A DNA stretch of 64,000 nucleotides from positions 1 to 64,000 of the forward strand of contig NZ_ATDN01000067.1 in NCBI RefSeq assembly GCF_004014805.1, given 5' to 3'. Source of the DNA: Mycolicibacterium elephantis DSM 44368 (GTDB lineage: Bacteria > Actinomycetota > Actinomycetes > Mycobacteriales > Mycobacteriaceae). A program made the translations under genes and the position numbers. Shown in pieces: positions 52,518 to 62,340 of this stretch (position 1 is its first letter; the number at the start of each line of letters is the position of its first letter). The notes under the pieces were generated by a model. That model saw only the letters and a list, made by a program, of their open reading frames with translations, searched no databases and was not told where the DNA came from.

Positions 52518-53624
52518 ATGAGCCGGTACGGTCTACCTGTGTCAGCACAGCGCGCACGGTCGGCAGTGACCGCCGACCATCGTTCCGTGCATCCCAACAT
52601 TCCGGGTGTTCCGTGGTGGGGTGCCACGCTGATCGCGATCACGGCGACCACGCTCGGCTTCGCGTTCGACGCGGGTTCGGGCAGCAAAGAACTGAGCTCG
52701 GTGTTCGCGGGCGCGTACGTCCTCGGATGCCTGGCAGCGGTACTCGCGGTGCGTCAGGCCGGCCTGTTCACCGCCGTCATCCAGCCACCGCTGATCCTGT
52801 TCGGCGCCGTGCCCACGGCGTACTTCCTCTTTCACAACGCCCAGATCAGCGGCCTCAAAGACATCCTGATCAACTGCGGCTATCCGCTCATCGAACGCTT
52901 CCCGCTGATGTTCTTCACGTCAGCGGCGGTGCTGCTCATCGGCGCAGGTCGCTGGTACTACGGCATGGTGACGCGCACGTCGGCGCCGCGGAACGACACC
53001 AACGAGACCGCAGGCCCCAGCCTGGTGTCGACGCTGACCGCGAAGCTGTCCGCGCTACTTGCCCGCCCGCACACCGACGACGAAGCCGTCGGCGAGGCCC
53101 CCGCCCCGCCACGCAAGCGCAGCCCCGCCCAGCGGCCGGCACGCCAACAGCGCGCCGCAGACCGGCCCCGCCGACCCGCCGCCAGGACACCGGCGGGCAC
53201 CTCCCGAGGCGGGAAACCGACGAGAAGTGCGACGCCGTCGCGGTCGCGCCATGTCCGGCCGCCGGAGGCCGAATCCTTCGATCCGCTCGACGAGCGTCCG
53301 CGTCGTAGCAGGGCCCGGCAGGAGCCGCCGGCCGAACCCCGGCGCCGCCCCCGCAAGGCGGCCAATCCGCGCCAGCCCGGTCCCCCAGCCGTCGAGCGGC
53401 GCTCGGCCCACGAGCGCCCCGAACGTCGCCGCCGCTACGGGGACGTCCAAGATTTCCCGGACTTCCCGCCGCGTGAACCACACGGCCGGAACGGAAGCGG
53501 CACGCATCACCCGATTTCGCGCGTGCGCTACCGCGGGGCCGAGGACTACGACGACCGCGCCAGCTACCGCACCCGGCGCCCGGCCCATGGCCGAGAGCCC
53601 GAAAGCTGGGAGTACGACATCTAA
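52518..53624 (+). CDS. DUF6542 membrane protein with long basic tail (Rv1111c-like)
   Basis: The 368-aa protein has a first half with about four hydrophobic segments (VPWWGATLIAITATTLGFAF, VFAGAYVLGCLAAVLAV, FTAVIQPPLILFGAVPTAYF, FPLMFFTSAAVLLIGAGRWY). The second half (from about 170) is a disordered, Arg/Pro-rich tail. That is the layout of the DUF6542 proteins adjacent to ychF in mycobacteria. The role is unknown; the basic tail may bind nucleic acid or anionic lipid. ATG 52518 or GTG 52539 may be the start. Its stop overlaps that of the convergent penicillin-binding lipoprotein gene by 4 nt. Confidence 0.8.
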   Translation: MSRYGLPVSAQRARSAVTADHRSVHPNIPGVPWWGATLIAITATTLGFAFDAGSGSKELSSVFAGAYVLGCLAAVLAVRQAGLFTAVIQPPLILFGAVPTAYFLFHNAQISGLKDILINCGYPLIERFPLMFFTSAAVLLIGAGRWYYGMVTRTSAPRNDTNETAGPSLVSTLTAKLSALLARPHTDDEAVGEAPAPPRKRSPAQRPARQQRAADRPRRPAARTPAGTSRGGKPTRSATPSRSRHVRPPEAESFDPLDERPRRSRARQEPPAEPRRRPRKAANPRQPGPPAVERRSAHERPERRRRYGDVQDFPDFPPREPHGRNGSGTHHPISRVRYRGAEDYDDRASYRTRRPAHGREPESWEYDI

Positions 53625-55411
53625 GGCAGCGCGCGCAGGAAGCGGCCCGCGGCCTCCACGGCCGGGCCGGAGCTGCCGGCGTCGCTGACTAACACCGCGA
53701 ACGCCACATCGCCGCTGATCCCGACGAACCAGCCGTGCGCATGCGTGTCGTCGATGTACTCGGCGGTCCCGGTCTTGCCCAACAGACCCGGAATGTCCTG
53801 CAGCGCAGTCGCAGTCCCGTCGGTGACGGTCTCGCGCATCATCGCTTTGACCTGTTCGGCGACCGTTGACGCCAACGGCTCGGGGGTTCGGTCAGGCGTT
53901 CCGGGCTGGCCGGCGACGATCGTCGGCGCCGGCACCGAGCCCCGCGCCAGCGAGGCGGCCAGCAGCGCCATCCCGAACGGTGACGCGGTGACCTGCCCCT
54001 GGCCGATGCCCTCCTCGACCCGCAGCGCCGCCGTGTCGGCGACGGGCACCGTGCCGGTGACGGTCGTCATGCCCGGCGCGGTGTAGTCGATGCCCAGGCC
54101 GAGCTGCTCTGCGGCCTTGGTCAACGCGTCCGGCGGCAGGTTCACCGCCAGCCGCCCCATGGTGGTGTTGCAGGACCGCGCGAACGCGGTGTGCAGGGGA
54201 ACCTGCCCGAGGTCGAAGTTGTCGTCGTTGGGGATCTGGCGGCCCTCGATGTTCTCGGTGCCCGGACAGGCGACGACGGTGTCGGGTGTCACCTGGCCGG
54301 CCTGCAGCGCGGCCGAGACGGTGACCGTCTTGAAGGTCGAGCCTGGCGGGTAGAGCCCGGTCAGGGCGATGGGTCCCTGCGCGTCGGCGGCGGCGTTCTG
54401 TGCGACGGCCAGCAGATCGCCGGTCGACGGCTGGATGGCCACGATCGCCGCCGGGGTCCGCAGCGGCGCCAGCGTCTGCTCCCCCGCGCGCAGCATGCCG
54501 ATGTCCAGGGTGCTGCCGATGTCGGCAACGGGTGCGGCGTCCTGCCCGCCGACCCGCCGCAGCCCGGCGCTGGTCCGGGCGTTCACCGCCCATCCGGATG
54601 CGGCGTCGGTGCGCTGCTGCCACAGCTCCGCGAGCCCGGTCAGCGCCGGTGAGGTCAGCGTCTTGTCGGTCGCCAACAGCCGGGTCTGCGGAGCCAACGT
54701 GACGTTCGGCAGGGCTGACAGTTGCGCCTCGATTGGCGCGAAGTCCTCCTGGCGCAACGTGATTGCGGTGATCGGAGCACCGTTGGCCTCGTCGAGATCC
54801 TGCTGCAGCGACTCGGCGGTGATGCCTGGCGCCAGCGGGTTGAGCAGTGCGGCCAGCGCGTTGAGATCGGCGCCCGGCGCCACATTCACCAGCGTGACAA
54901 CGTGCTGGGTCAACAAGTCCGCGCCGGTGCGGTCGAGCACCCGCGCGGCGGGGTCGGGGGTCAGCGTGCTGTAGGAGAGCGGGCCGGCGTCGAGGCCGGG
55001 CGCGACGGTGGCAGGCGTCCAGTCGATCGTCCACTGGTCGCCGGAGGCGACCGCGGTGCCGTTGGTGGTGTAGGTCCACTGGGTCGCGCCGTCGCGGAAC
55101 TTCCAGGTGGTGTCGAGGGTGAAGGTGGCCGGCTTGTCGTCTTCGTGCTGCACCGAACCGACCTCGACCTGCAGGTCCGTGCCCAGGCTGGCGAACAGTT
55201 CGGCCAGCGTGGCCGATGCCTGTGTCGGATCCGAGGTGAGCGCGCCTGCCGCCGACGCGTCGCCCTTCGACAACGCCTCAGCGAACTCGTGAACCGCAGC
55301 GGTCAGCCGGTCCTGCGCATCCGAGCATCCGGAGAGCACCAAGGCCACCGCCACCAGCCCGGCGAGCAGACGTGAAAACCCCTTCAAACAGCCGCAATTG
55401 GGGGTTTTCAC
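53621..55411 (-). CDS. Penicillin-binding lipoprotein (PBPlipo/Rv2864c-like transpeptidase)
   Basis: The frame begins at GTG 55411 (596 aa); TTG 55387 (LKGFSRLLAGLVAVALVLSG) may be the true start. The signal ends in the lipobox LSGC (Cys29). Residues about 33-150 are an MecA_N/NTF2-like domain; the transpeptidase domain has SxxK at Ser358-Lys361 (PGSTFK), SCN at 413-415, and KTG at 546-548 (GKTGTAEY). These motifs define class B penicillin-binding proteins that cross-link peptidoglycan. The closest M. tuberculosis relative is Rv2864c, found elsewhere, so this copy at the ispH locus is an extra paralogue or relocation. A perfect inverted repeat covers the start region. Confidence 0.88.
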   Translation of the reverse strand: MKTPNCGCLKGFSRLLAGLVAVALVLSGCSDAQDRLTAAVHEFAEALSKGDASAAGALTSDPTQASATLAELFASLGTDLQVEVGSVQHEDDKPATFTLDTTWKFRDGATQWTYTTNGTAVASGDQWTIDWTPATVAPGLDAGPLSYSTLTPDPAARVLDRTGADLLTQHVVTLVNVAPGADLNALAALLNPLAPGITAESLQQDLDEANGAPITAITLRQEDFAPIEAQLSALPNVTLAPQTRLLATDKTLTSPALTGLAELWQQRTDAASGWAVNARTSAGLRRVGGQDAAPVADIGSTLDIGMLRAGEQTLAPLRTPAAIVAIQPSTGDLLAVAQNAAADAQGPIALTGLYPPGSTFKTVTVSAALQAGQVTPDTVVACPGTENIEGRQIPNDDNFDLGQVPLHTAFARSCNTTMGRLAVNLPPDALTKAAEQLGLGIDYTAPGMTTVTGTVPVADTAALRVEEGIGQGQVTASPFGMALLAASLARGSVPAPTIVAGQPGTPDRTPEPLASTVAEQVKAMMRETVTDGTATALQDIPGLLGKTGTAEYIDDTHAHGWFVGISGDVAFAVLVSDAGSSGPAVEAAGRFLRALP

Positions 55412-55420
55412 GTCTGCTCG
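55363..55420 (-). promoter_or_regulatory. Perfect 20-bp inverted repeat covering the translation start of the PBP gene
   Basis: Arms 55363-55382 and 55401-55420 (CGAGCAGACGTGAAAACCCC and its exact complement) enclose 18 nt. On the minus strand the hairpin lies 22 nt downstream of the ispH stop and contains the GTG 55411 and TTG 55387 start candidates. It may terminate ispH transcripts, hide the PBP start, or both. The arms look like a short inverted duplication of the PBP gene start. Confidence 0.6.
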
Positions 55421-55441
55421 GCCAAGGGGAGCAAGGGGAAA

Positions 55442-56455
55442 CTATGCGCGTGCCGGCCGGATCTCGCGAGGAAGGGCGAACACCAACGTCTCGTTGGCCG
55501 TCGTCACCGGCTGCACGGTGTCGTAGCCGTACTCGGCCAGCCGCTCCAGCACGCCGCGCACCAGGATCTCGGGCACCGACGCGCCGGAGGTGACACCCAC
55601 GGTCGTCACCCCGTCAAGCCAGGCGGGGTCGATGTCGTCGGCGTAGTCGACCAGGTGGGCGGCGTCCGAACCGGCACCCAGGGCGACCTCGACCAGGCGC
55701 ACGGAGTTCGACGAGTTGCGCGACCCGACCACGATGACCAGCTCGCACTCCGGGGCCATCGCCTTCACGGCGACCTGGCGGTTCTGGGTGGCGTAGCAGA
55801 TGTCGTCGCTGGGCGGATCCTGAAGCTTGGGGAAGCGCTCACGCAGCCGGTGCACGGTCTCCATCGTCTCGTCGACCGAGAGCGTGGTCTGCGACAGCCA
55901 GATCACCTTGTTCTCGTCGCGCACGGTGACCTGGTCGACCGACTCGGGCCCGTCGACCAACTGCACGTGGTCGGGCGCCTCACCGGCGGTCCCGATGACC
56001 TCCTCGTGGCCCTCGTGGCCGATCAGCAGGATGTCGTAGTCGTCGCGGGCGAACCGCTTGGCCTCGTTGTGCACCTTGGTCACCAGCGGGCAGGTGGCGT
56101 CGATGACCTTGAGATCGCGCTCCTTGGCGCTCTGGTGCACGGTCGGGGCGACGCCGTGCGCGGAGAACACCACGATGGCGCCCTCGGGGACCTCGTCGGT
56201 CTCGTCGACGAACACCGCGCCGGCCTTGGCCAGCGTCTCGACGACGTGCCGGTTGTGCACGATCTCGTGACGCACGTAAACCGGTGCCCCGTGCTTTTCC
56301 AGCGCGCGTTCCACGGTCTCCACCGCCCGGTCCACCCCGGCGCAGTAACCACGTGGTTCCGCCAGCAACACCCGTTTGCCCATGACGCCACCGGCCCCCG
56401 AGCCCGCTGCCGTCTGGCTGACGCCCGGAATTCCCATGTCAATAGTCGGTGGCAT
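55442..56455 (-). CDS. ispH: 4-hydroxy-3-methylbut-2-enyl diphosphate reductase
   Basis: ATG 56455 gives 337 aa beginning [11 protein letters not shown], like M. tuberculosis LytB2 (Rv1110). The three iron-sulfur cysteines are in [40 protein letters not shown] and [20 protein letters not shown]. Conserved substrate residues are [37 protein letters not shown] and [11 protein letters not shown]. The enzyme makes IPP and DMAPP in the last step of the MEP pathway and is essential for isoprenoids. The large open frame extending to 57727 is not used. Confidence 0.95.
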   Translation of the reverse strand: MPPTIDMGIPGVSQTAAGSGAGGVMGKRVLLAEPRGYCAGVDRAVETVERALEKHGAPVYVRHEIVHNRHVVETLAKAGAVFVDETDEVPEGAIVVFSAHGVAPTVHQSAKERDLKVIDATCPLVTKVHNEAKRFARDDYDILLIGHEGHEEVIGTAGEAPDHVQLVDGPESVDQVTVRDENKVIWLSQTTLSVDETMETVHRLRERFPKLQDPPSDDICYATQNRQVAVKAMAPECELVIVVGSRNSSNSVRLVEVALGAGSDAAHLVDYADDIDPAWLDGVTTVGVTSGASVPEILVRGVLERLAEYGYDTVQPVTTANETLVFALPREIRPARA

Positions 56456-56521
56456 GGCTTCCAGGGTACGCATCGGCGGCCTTCCCAGACCAGCGCAGCA
56501 GCCAGCCGTAGGCTGGGGGCC

Positions 56522-57082
56522 ATGGCAACTGCACCGTATGGGGTCCGTCTGCTCGTTGGCGCAGCGGTCACCGCCATCGAGGAAACCCGCAAGCTTCCGC
56601 AGACCATCCTGATGTATCCGATGACGATCGCCAGTCAGGTCGCGCACCTCGTGATGAAGGTGCAGCAGGACGTGGCCGACCTGGTGATCAAGGGCGACGA
56701 GGCGCTCGAGGCGATGTTCCCTCCTAAGGAGGAGCAGCCGGAGTGGGCCACGTTCGACGAGGACCTCGAGGATGCGGACACGGTGGGCGGCGACGGCCAG
56801 CGCCGCACCGAGGGCCGTTTCGCGCTGTTCAGCGGCGGTGAGCCCGGGTCGCCCGCCGCCGAGCCCGGGGTCAACAACGCGTCGGTGACCGTGGACGAGG
56901 TGCCCGAGATCGTCACCGAGCTGGACTACGAATCGCTGACGCTGGCTCAGCTGCGCGCCCGGTTGGCGTCCCTTCGGGTGGCCGACCTGGAGGCCCTGCT
57001 GGCCTACGAGGAGGCCACCAAGGCGCGCGCACCGTTCCAGACGCTGCTGGCCAACAGGATCACCCGCGCCAGCGCCAAGTGA
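56522..57082 (+). CDS. Lipid-droplet-associated-type protein (Rv1109c-like)
   Basis: The 186-aa protein starts [60 protein letters not shown], an amphipathic helical N-terminus of about 60 residues suited to lipid surfaces. A charged, variable middle follows, then a conserved C-terminal helix ([40 protein letters not shown]). This is the mycobacterial family annotated as lipid droplet-associated, typified by Rv1109c. It is divergent from ispH by 66 bp and precedes xseA by 4 nt, matching the known order. Confidence 0.85.
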   Translation: MATAPYGVRLLVGAAVTAIEETRKLPQTILMYPMTIASQVAHLVMKVQQDVADLVIKGDEALEAMFPPKEEQPEWATFDEDLEDADTVGGDGQRRTEGRFALFSGGEPGSPAAEPGVNNASVTVDEVPEIVTELDYESLTLAQLRARLASLRVADLEALLAYEEATKARAPFQTLLANRITRASAK

Positions 57083-57086
57083 GCCC

Positions 57087-58328
57087 GTGACCGAGGCCGA
57101 GCCGGGCAGGTCGCCCGACAACCCCTGGCCGGTGCGCGCGGTGGCCACCCGGGTCGCCAAGTACATCGACCGATTGGGCACGGTGTGGGTCGAGGGGCAG
57201 ATCGCCCAGCTCAACTTCCGGCCCACCGTGGTGTTCATCCTGCTGCGCGACCCGGCCGCCGACATGTCGCTGACGGTGGTCTGCCCGCGAGACCTGGTGG
57301 CCAACGCCCCAGTGGAACTCATCGAGGGCGTGCAGGTGGTGATGCACGGTAAGCCACAGTTCCACACCGGCCGGGGCAGCTTCTCGCTGCGGGTCAGCGA
57401 CATCCGCGCGGTCGGCCTCGGCGAGTTGCTCGCACGCATCGAGCGTCTCCGCAAGCTGCTGGAGGCCGAAGGGCTTTTCGACCGGCGTCTCAAACGTCCG
57501 CTGCCGTTTCTGCCGAACACCGTCGGGTTGATCACCGGGCGTGCCTCGGCAGCCGAGCGCGACGTGCTTTCTGTGGCCCAGAGCCGTTGGCCCGCAGTGC
57601 GATTCGCGATCCGTAATACCGCGGTGCAGGGACCCAACACCGTTCCGCAGATCGTCGACGCGCTACGTGAACTCGACGCGGACGGCGAGGTCGACGTGAT
57701 CGTGATCGCCCGCGGCGGCGGTGACATCGACGCGCTGCTGCCGTTCTACGACGAGACGCTGTGTCGGGAGATCGCCAAGTGCACCACGCCGGTGGTGAGC
57801 GCGATCGGCCACGAGCCCGACAACCCGCTGTGTGATCTGGTGGCCGACGTGCGGGCCGCCACGCCCACCGACGCGGCCAAGCGCATCGTTCCCGACGCCG
57901 CGGCCGAGCAGGCACGCATCGCCGACCTGTGCCGTCGCGGCGGACGGGCGCTGCGCAACTGGGTGCACCGCGAACAGCACACGCTGGACCAGTTGCGCAG
58001 CCGGCCGGTGCTGGCCCGGCCGCTGGCCGCGATCGACGCGCGCGCCGACGAGGTGCACCGCGCGCTGGCCGCTGCCCGACGCGACATCACCCGGCTGGTG
58101 GCCGCGGAGGCCGACCGCGTCGGGCACCTGTCGGCGCGCCTGTCCACGCTGGGGCCGGCGGCCACGCTGGCGCGGGGTTACGCCGTGGTGCAGACCATGC
58201 CCGACGCGCACGTGCTGCGCACGACGGCCGACGCGCCGGCGGGCACCCGGCTGCGGGTGCGCGTGGCTGACGGCGCGATCTCGGCGGTCAGCGACGGCCC
58301 AGAAGGACCCGAAGGGACGGATCGATGA
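57087..58328 (+). CDS. xseA: Exodeoxyribonuclease VII large subunit
   Basis: The 413-aa protein starts at GTG 57087. An OB-fold occupies about 15-110 ([40 protein letters not shown]). The catalytic region contains [40 protein letters not shown] and [28 protein letters not shown] long coiled region follows and a C-terminal GYAVV tail. With XseB it degrades single-stranded DNA in both directions. Confidence 0.95.
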   Translation: MTEAEPGRSPDNPWPVRAVATRVAKYIDRLGTVWVEGQIAQLNFRPTVVFILLRDPAADMSLTVVCPRDLVANAPVELIEGVQVVMHGKPQFHTGRGSFSLRVSDIRAVGLGELLARIERLRKLLEAEGLFDRRLKRPLPFLPNTVGLITGRASAAERDVLSVAQSRWPAVRFAIRNTAVQGPNTVPQIVDALRELDADGEVDVIVIARGGGDIDALLPFYDETLCREIAKCTTPVVSAIGHEPDNPLCDLVADVRAATPTDAAKRIVPDAAAEQARIADLCRRGGRALRNWVHREQHTLDQLRSRPVLARPLAAIDARADEVHRALAAARRDITRLVAAEADRVGHLSARLSTLGPAATLARGYAVVQTMPDAHVLRTTADAPAGTRLRVRVADGAISAVSDGPEGPEGTDR

Positions 58329-58537
58329 AGCCCATTAGTGAACTGGGGTACGAAGAAGCTCGCGACGAACTGATCGCCGTGGTGCAGCAGCTCGAGCAGG
58401 GCGGGCTCGACCTGGATGCGTCGCTGAAGCTGTGGGAGCGCGGCGAAGGACTGGCTAAACGTTGCGAGGAACACTTAGCTGGTGCGCGCAAACGTGTCGA
58501 GGATGTGTTGGCCGCCAGGGATGCCGACGAAGGTTGA
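58325..58537 (+). CDS. xseB: Exodeoxyribonuclease VII small subunit
   Basis: ATG 58325 overlaps the xseA stop by 4 nt. The 70-aa helical protein has [40 protein letters not shown] and [12 protein letters not shown], the two-helix XseB fold with the LExGxLxLxxSLxxxExGxxL pattern. It coats the XseA coiled-coil and is required for activity. Confidence 0.95.
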   Translation: MKPISELGYEEARDELIAVVQQLEQGGLDLDASLKLWERGEGLAKRCEEHLAGARKRVEDVLAARDADEG

Positions 58538-58571
58538 GTTTTCAAGCAATCCGCCCTTCGGGGGTCGAAAC

Positions 58572-58585
58572 TGTAACACGTTTCA
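58572..58585 (+). promoter_or_regulatory. KstR-type operator upstream of the 3beta-HSD gene
   Basis: TGTAACACGTTTCA matches all fixed positions of the KstR motif TNNAACNNGTTNNA. It lies 16 bp upstream of the ATG at 58602 of the 3beta-hydroxysteroid dehydrogenase and 34 bp after the xseB stop. KstR control of this gene is known in mycobacteria, which supports the reading. Confidence 0.75.
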
Positions 58586-58601
58586 GTTAGTCTCGTCCGC
58601 T

Positions 58602-59678
58602 ATGGGCGATTCAGCGTTGACCACCGAGCTCGGTCGGGTGCTCGTCACCGGCGGTTCCGGGTTCGTCGGCGCCAACCTGGTGACCGAACTACTCGACCGC
58701 GGACATCAGGTGCGTTCGTTCGATCGCGCGCCGTCGCCGGTGGCGGCCCATCCGCGGCTCGAGGTGATCGAGGGCGACATCTGCGACGCCGACACCGTGG
58801 CGGCGGCGGTGACGGGCATCGACACCGTCTTTCACACCGCCGCGATCATCGACCTGATGGGCGGGGCATCGGTCACCGAGGAGTACCGGCAACGCAGCTT
58901 CGCGGTGAACGTGCACGGGACGGAGAACCTGGTGCGCGCCGCCCAGGCCGCGGGGGTGAAGCGATTCGTCTACACCGCGTCCAACAGCGTGGTGATGGGC
59001 GGCAAGAAGCTGTCCGGCGGCGACGAGACATTGCCCTACACCGAGCGTTTCAACGACCTCTACACCGAGACCAAGGTCATCGCCGAGAAGTTCGTGCTGG
59101 CCGCCAACGGTGTTGCCGGCCTGCTGACGTGTTCGATTCGGCCCAGCGGGATTTGGGGTCGCGGTGATCAGACCATGTTCCGCAAGGTGTTCGAGAGCGT
59201 GCTCGCCGGTCACGTCAAGGTGCTGGTCGGCAGCAAGAACGTCAAGCTGGACAACTCGTACGTGCACAACCTGATTCACGGCTTCATCCTGGCCGCCGAA
59301 CACTTGGTCCCCGGCGGAACGGCGCCCGGTCAGGCCTATTTCATCAACGACGGCGAGCCGATCAACATGTTCGAGTTCTCCCGTCCGGTGGTGGAGGCCT
59401 GCGGCCGGCGCTATCCCAGGCTCCGGGTGCCCGGCCGGCTGGTGTGGGCGGCGATGACGGCCTGGCAGTGGCTGCACTTCCGGTTCGGGTTGCCCAAGCC
59501 GATGATCGAACCCCTTGGCGTGGAACGGCTTTACCTCGACAACCACTTTTCGATCGCGAAGGCCGAGCGCGATCTGGGCTACCGCCCGCTGTTCACCACA
59601 GAGCAGGCGATGGCCGACTGCCTGCCCTACTACATCGATCTGTTCAACCAGATGAAGGCAGCCCCGGCGACAGCCTGA
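58602..59678 (+). CDS. 3beta-hydroxysteroid dehydrogenase/isomerase (Rv1106c-like)
   Basis: ATG 58602 gives 358 aa. An NAD-binding motif is at RVLVTGGSGFVGANLVTELL. Conserved 3beta-HSD segments include VFHTAAIIDLMGG, VNVHGTENLVRAAQAAGVKR, VYTASNSVVMGGK, active-site YTETKVIAEK (YxxxK) and CSIRPSGIWGRGDQ, and the ending ALGYRPLFTTEQAM-like (DLGYRPLFTTEQAMADCLPY). It oxidises cholesterol to cholest-4-en-3-one. The KstR box and the mycobacterial context agree. The frame stays open to 58482, but that would overlap xseB. Confidence 0.93.
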   Translation: MGDSALTTELGRVLVTGGSGFVGANLVTELLDRGHQVRSFDRAPSPVAAHPRLEVIEGDICDADTVAAAVTGIDTVFHTAAIIDLMGGASVTEEYRQRSFAVNVHGTENLVRAAQAAGVKRFVYTASNSVVMGGKKLSGGDETLPYTERFNDLYTETKVIAEKFVLAANGVAGLLTCSIRPSGIWGRGDQTMFRKVFESVLAGHVKVLVGSKNVKLDNSYVHNLIHGFILAAEHLVPGGTAPGQAYFINDGEPINMFEFSRPVVEACGRRYPRLRVPGRLVWAAMTAWQWLHFRFGLPKPMIEPLGVERLYLDNHFSIAKAERDLGYRPLFTTEQAMADCLPYYIDLFNQMKAAPATA

Positions 59679-59695
59679 CCACGATCTGCGGGGCG

Positions 59696-59753
59696 CGAAC
59701 GTGGGTTACCCGCACACCCAACCGCGATTCTGTGTGCGGGTAACCCACGTTCG
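59696..59753. terminator. Perfect 22-bp inverted repeat between convergent genes
   Basis: Arms 59696-59717 and 59732-59753 are perfect complements (starting CGAACGTGGGTTACCCGCAC) around a 14-nt loop. It lies 17 nt after the 3beta-HSD stop and 17 nt from the stop of the convergent DUF1876 gene. This is the longest perfect palindrome in the window. Confidence 0.75.
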
Positions 59754-59770
59754 GCGGGCTGGGCCGGTGT

Positions 59771-60049
59771 TCAGTGATACAGGTGCACCGGCTGGTGCGT
59801 GCTCTGCGCGATCCGCGCCGACGCCTCCTCCAGCAGCTGCGCGGCCAGCGCGAAGAGGGCGCGCGCCGCCGCGATCTCCTCGCCCACCATCGGCTGGCTG
59901 TCATCCCTGGGATTGCGGTAGGCGTCCCCGGTCGTCGTCATCGTGGCATCGTCGCGCAGCGTGGCTCGCGCGGACGCGTGGGTGTGGACCTCGTCTTCGG
60001 TGAACTCCACCTCGACGTGCCACTTGTTCTCCAGAATGCTGTCGTACAT
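59771..60049 (-). CDS. DUF1876 (dsRBD-like) small protein
   Basis: ATG 60049 with an AAGGTG site gives 92 aa: MYDSILENKWHVEVEFTEDE, VHTHASARATLRDDATMTTT, GDAYRNPRDDSQPMVGEEIA, AARALFALAAQLLEEASARI. This is the DUF1876 family of which M. tuberculosis Rv1738 (dormancy induced) and Rv2632c are members. They have a fold like a double-stranded RNA-binding or ribosome-hibernation factor. The role here is inferred only from family. It is downstream of the FAAL gene by 37 nt. Confidence 0.87.
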   Translation of the reverse strand: MYDSILENKWHVEVEFTEDEVHTHASARATLRDDATMTTTGDAYRNPRDDSQPMVGEEIAAARALFALAAQLLEEASARIAQSTHQPVHLYH

Positions 60050-60086
60050 AGCGATCACCTTCCACCTACCAGGGTGCGCCCCGAAG

Positions 60087-61724
60087 CTAGCGGCCGACAA
60101 GAGCCAGCGCGTGGGTGCGCCGCAGCTTGCCCGACGGCGTCTTCGGGATGGCGCCCGGGCACAGCACGGCCACACTGCGCGGCCGCATGTCGACTTCGGC
60201 GAAGACTTCGTGGGCGACCTGGTGCTGGATTCGTCGCGCGTCGACGCTGTCCTCGAACGTGTTGGACTCCACGGCGACCGCGAACCCCTCCCGGGACCGG
60301 CCGGCGTCCAGGCGCACCGCGATCGCGCACCCGGGCCGCACCCCGGCGACACGGCATGCCGCCCGCTCGATGTCGGTCGGGTAGATGTTGCGGCCGGCCA
60401 TGATGATGACGTCCTTGACCCTGCCGCACACGACGATGCGGTTGGTCTCGGTCACGTAGCCGAGGTCGCCGGTGTCATACCAGCCCTGCGCGTCCTGTGC
60501 GGGTTGGAAACCGCCCATGGTCGTATATCCCGTTGTCACCGGTTCACCGCGGACTTGGATGACACCGACACCGCGGGTCGGTAGAACATTGGCGTCTTCG
60601 TCGACGATCCTGACCTCCAGGCCGGGCAGTGGCGGACCCAGCGTCGCCAGGCGCCGGGTGCGTCCCTTCGTCGCCGGAACCGCGCGGTGAAGCGCGGCGA
60701 GCAGATCGGCGTCGACCTCGTCGACCACCAGACCGCCACCGCAATCGGAGAACGACACGGCGACAGTGGTTTCCGCCATCCCATACGCGGGCAGGATCGC
60801 GTTCGGACGCAGCCCGAACGGTGCGCCGGCCTCACACAGTTCTTCGACGTCGGCGGGTTCGACCTGCTCAGAACCCGACAACGCCCAGCGCAGCGTCGAC
60901 AGGTCGAACTCGCCCGGCGTGGCCTGCCTGCGCAGCCGCTTGGCGAACAGCGCGTACGCGAAGTTCGGCGCCGCGGTCATGGTGCCCTTGTACTTGTCGA
61001 TGAGCCTGGCCCACAACAGCGTGTCGCGCAGGAAATCCATCGGGCCGACCTTGATCAACTCGGCGCCGAAGTACATCGGCACCACCAGGAACCCCGTCAT
61101 CCCCATGTCGTGAAACAGCGGCAGCCAGCTCACGATGACGTCGGTCTCCAGGTCGTACTCCGCGCCGGTGAACATCGCTTCGGCGTTGGAAACGAGGTTG
61201 CGATGCGTGATCTGAACCGCCTTCGGCGGCCCGGTCGACCCGGACGTCAGCTGTAACAGCGCGAGGTCGTCCTCACCAGCGTCCACGGGGCCGATCCCGT
61301 CGTAGGCCAGCAGCTCTGCGATAGTGACCACCTGAAAACCTTTGCCCGCCAACACCGCAACGGCCGCCATGAACGGCTCGGAGACCACCACCACCTTGGC
61401 GTCGATCACCTCGACCACCAGGGTGGTCTCGGCGGCCCACAACAGCAGGTCGGTGCGCGGCGTCGGTTGGTGCAGCATGGTGAGGTGCGCCCCGCGCATC
61501 CACACCGCCTGGGCGGTGGGCGCGATCTCTGCCGGCGCCCCGGCCAGCACCGCGACAGCGTCGCCGGGGCCCACGCCCGCGGCCGCAAGACCACCGGCGA
61601 TCCGTCGGGCACGGTGATGCACCTGTTGCCAGGTGTATCGGACGGGCGCGAACGGTTCGCCGGTCACCATGCCCCTGCTGCTCGACTGAGCATTCGCATA
61701 CATGGTGTCGCAGAACCGGCTCAC
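60087..61724 (-). CDS. Fatty acyl-AMP ligase/acyl-CoA synthetase-like (FadD family)
   Basis: The 545-aa adenylate-forming protein has the P-loop-like [60 protein letters not shown] (the APNFAY motif of fatty acyl-AMP ligases), [27 protein letters not shown] and [20 protein letters not shown], with the catalytic Lys in [10 protein letters not shown]. The APNFAY motif suggests it makes acyl-adenylates for transfer to an acyl-carrier protein rather than CoA esters. It overlaps the DUF5994 gene by 4 nt. The target carrier is not in the window. Confidence 0.88.
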   Translation of the reverse strand: MSRFCDTMYANAQSSSRGMVTGEPFAPVRYTWQQVHHRARRIAGGLAAAGVGPGDAVAVLAGAPAEIAPTAQAVWMRGAHLTMLHQPTPRTDLLLWAAETTLVVEVIDAKVVVVSEPFMAAVAVLAGKGFQVVTIAELLAYDGIGPVDAGEDDLALLQLTSGSTGPPKAVQITHRNLVSNAEAMFTGAEYDLETDVIVSWLPLFHDMGMTGFLVVPMYFGAELIKVGPMDFLRDTLLWARLIDKYKGTMTAAPNFAYALFAKRLRRQATPGEFDLSTLRWALSGSEQVEPADVEELCEAGAPFGLRPNAILPAYGMAETTVAVSFSDCGGGLVVDEVDADLLAALHRAVPATKGRTRRLATLGPPLPGLEVRIVDEDANVLPTRGVGVIQVRGEPVTTGYTTMGGFQPAQDAQGWYDTGDLGYVTETNRIVVCGRVKDVIIMAGRNIYPTDIERAACRVAGVRPGCAIAVRLDAGRSREGFAVAVESNTFEDSVDARRIQHQVAHEVFAEVDMRPRSVAVLCPGAIPKTPSGKLRRTHALALVGR

Positions 61725-62200
61725 GGCGTTCGCTCGGCCGGACTCGCGGAAGCGACTGTGGGCTCGACATCGGAGATGTCGTTGGCCAACTGCCGCAGCA
61801 TGTCTGCGCTCATCGGCCCGTCGGCGCCGTCAACCGTGCGGAGCAACCGCCCAACCACATCTCCGCGGCTCGAGGGTGGCAGCACATAGAGCACCGCGTC
61901 GCGGGAGTGAGTGCCGATCAGGTAGATCGTGTCGGAGGCGACCAGCGAGTACGGGTCGACCGCGACCATCGTGTTGCCACGAATGATCCGCGACGGCGCG
62001 TGCGGCCAGATTGCCGGGTCGTAGACGACGCGGCGCACAGGTCCGATCAGTCGCCCGAACACGGCGACGAGATCGGGAAGGGCACTTCTCAGGTCGGAGC
62101 TGGGAGGCCACCAGACTCCGTCCACGGCGCCTGTCTGACTGCCCCGGTCACAGAGCACCAACCGGGGTGTGTTCGAACGCTGGGACGTGATTTGCACCAT
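61721..62200 (-). CDS. DUF5994 protein
   Basis: The 159-aa soluble protein contains [40 protein letters not shown] and [20 protein letters not shown], the signature WWPPS...ELP/PIWP pattern of DUF5994 proteins found with mycobacterial lipid genes. Function is unknown. It is first in a minus-strand operon with the FAAL gene, whose ATG overlaps its stop by 4 nt, and possibly with DUF1876. The ATG starts at 62200; no second start is clearly better. Confidence 0.85.
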   Translation of the reverse strand: MVQITSQRSNTPRLVLCDRGSQTGAVDGVWWPPSSDLRSALPDLVAVFGRLIGPVRRVVYDPAIWPHAPSRIIRGNTMVAVDPYSLVASDTIYLIGTHSRDAVLYVLPPSSRGDVVGRLLRTVDGADGPMSADMLRQLANDISDVEPTVASASPAERTP

Positions 62201-62340
62201 GGGGTGCTCCCGTCACCTAGGTATGCGATCGCAGACGGAAACCAGGAGATGGAGACGCGACGAACCTACGACCCCGTCACCCTAACAGCAGCGGGCCCCT
62301 GCTCCGGTCAACCGGGCCGCAGCGCGAAGGGGGCGCGACG

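Noticed and set aside
55442-57727. A 761-codon minus-strand frame extending far upstream of ispH
   Set aside because: Only the part up to 56455 has family sequence. The rest lies antisense to Rv1109c-like and xseA genes and is Ser/Arg-rich nonsense.
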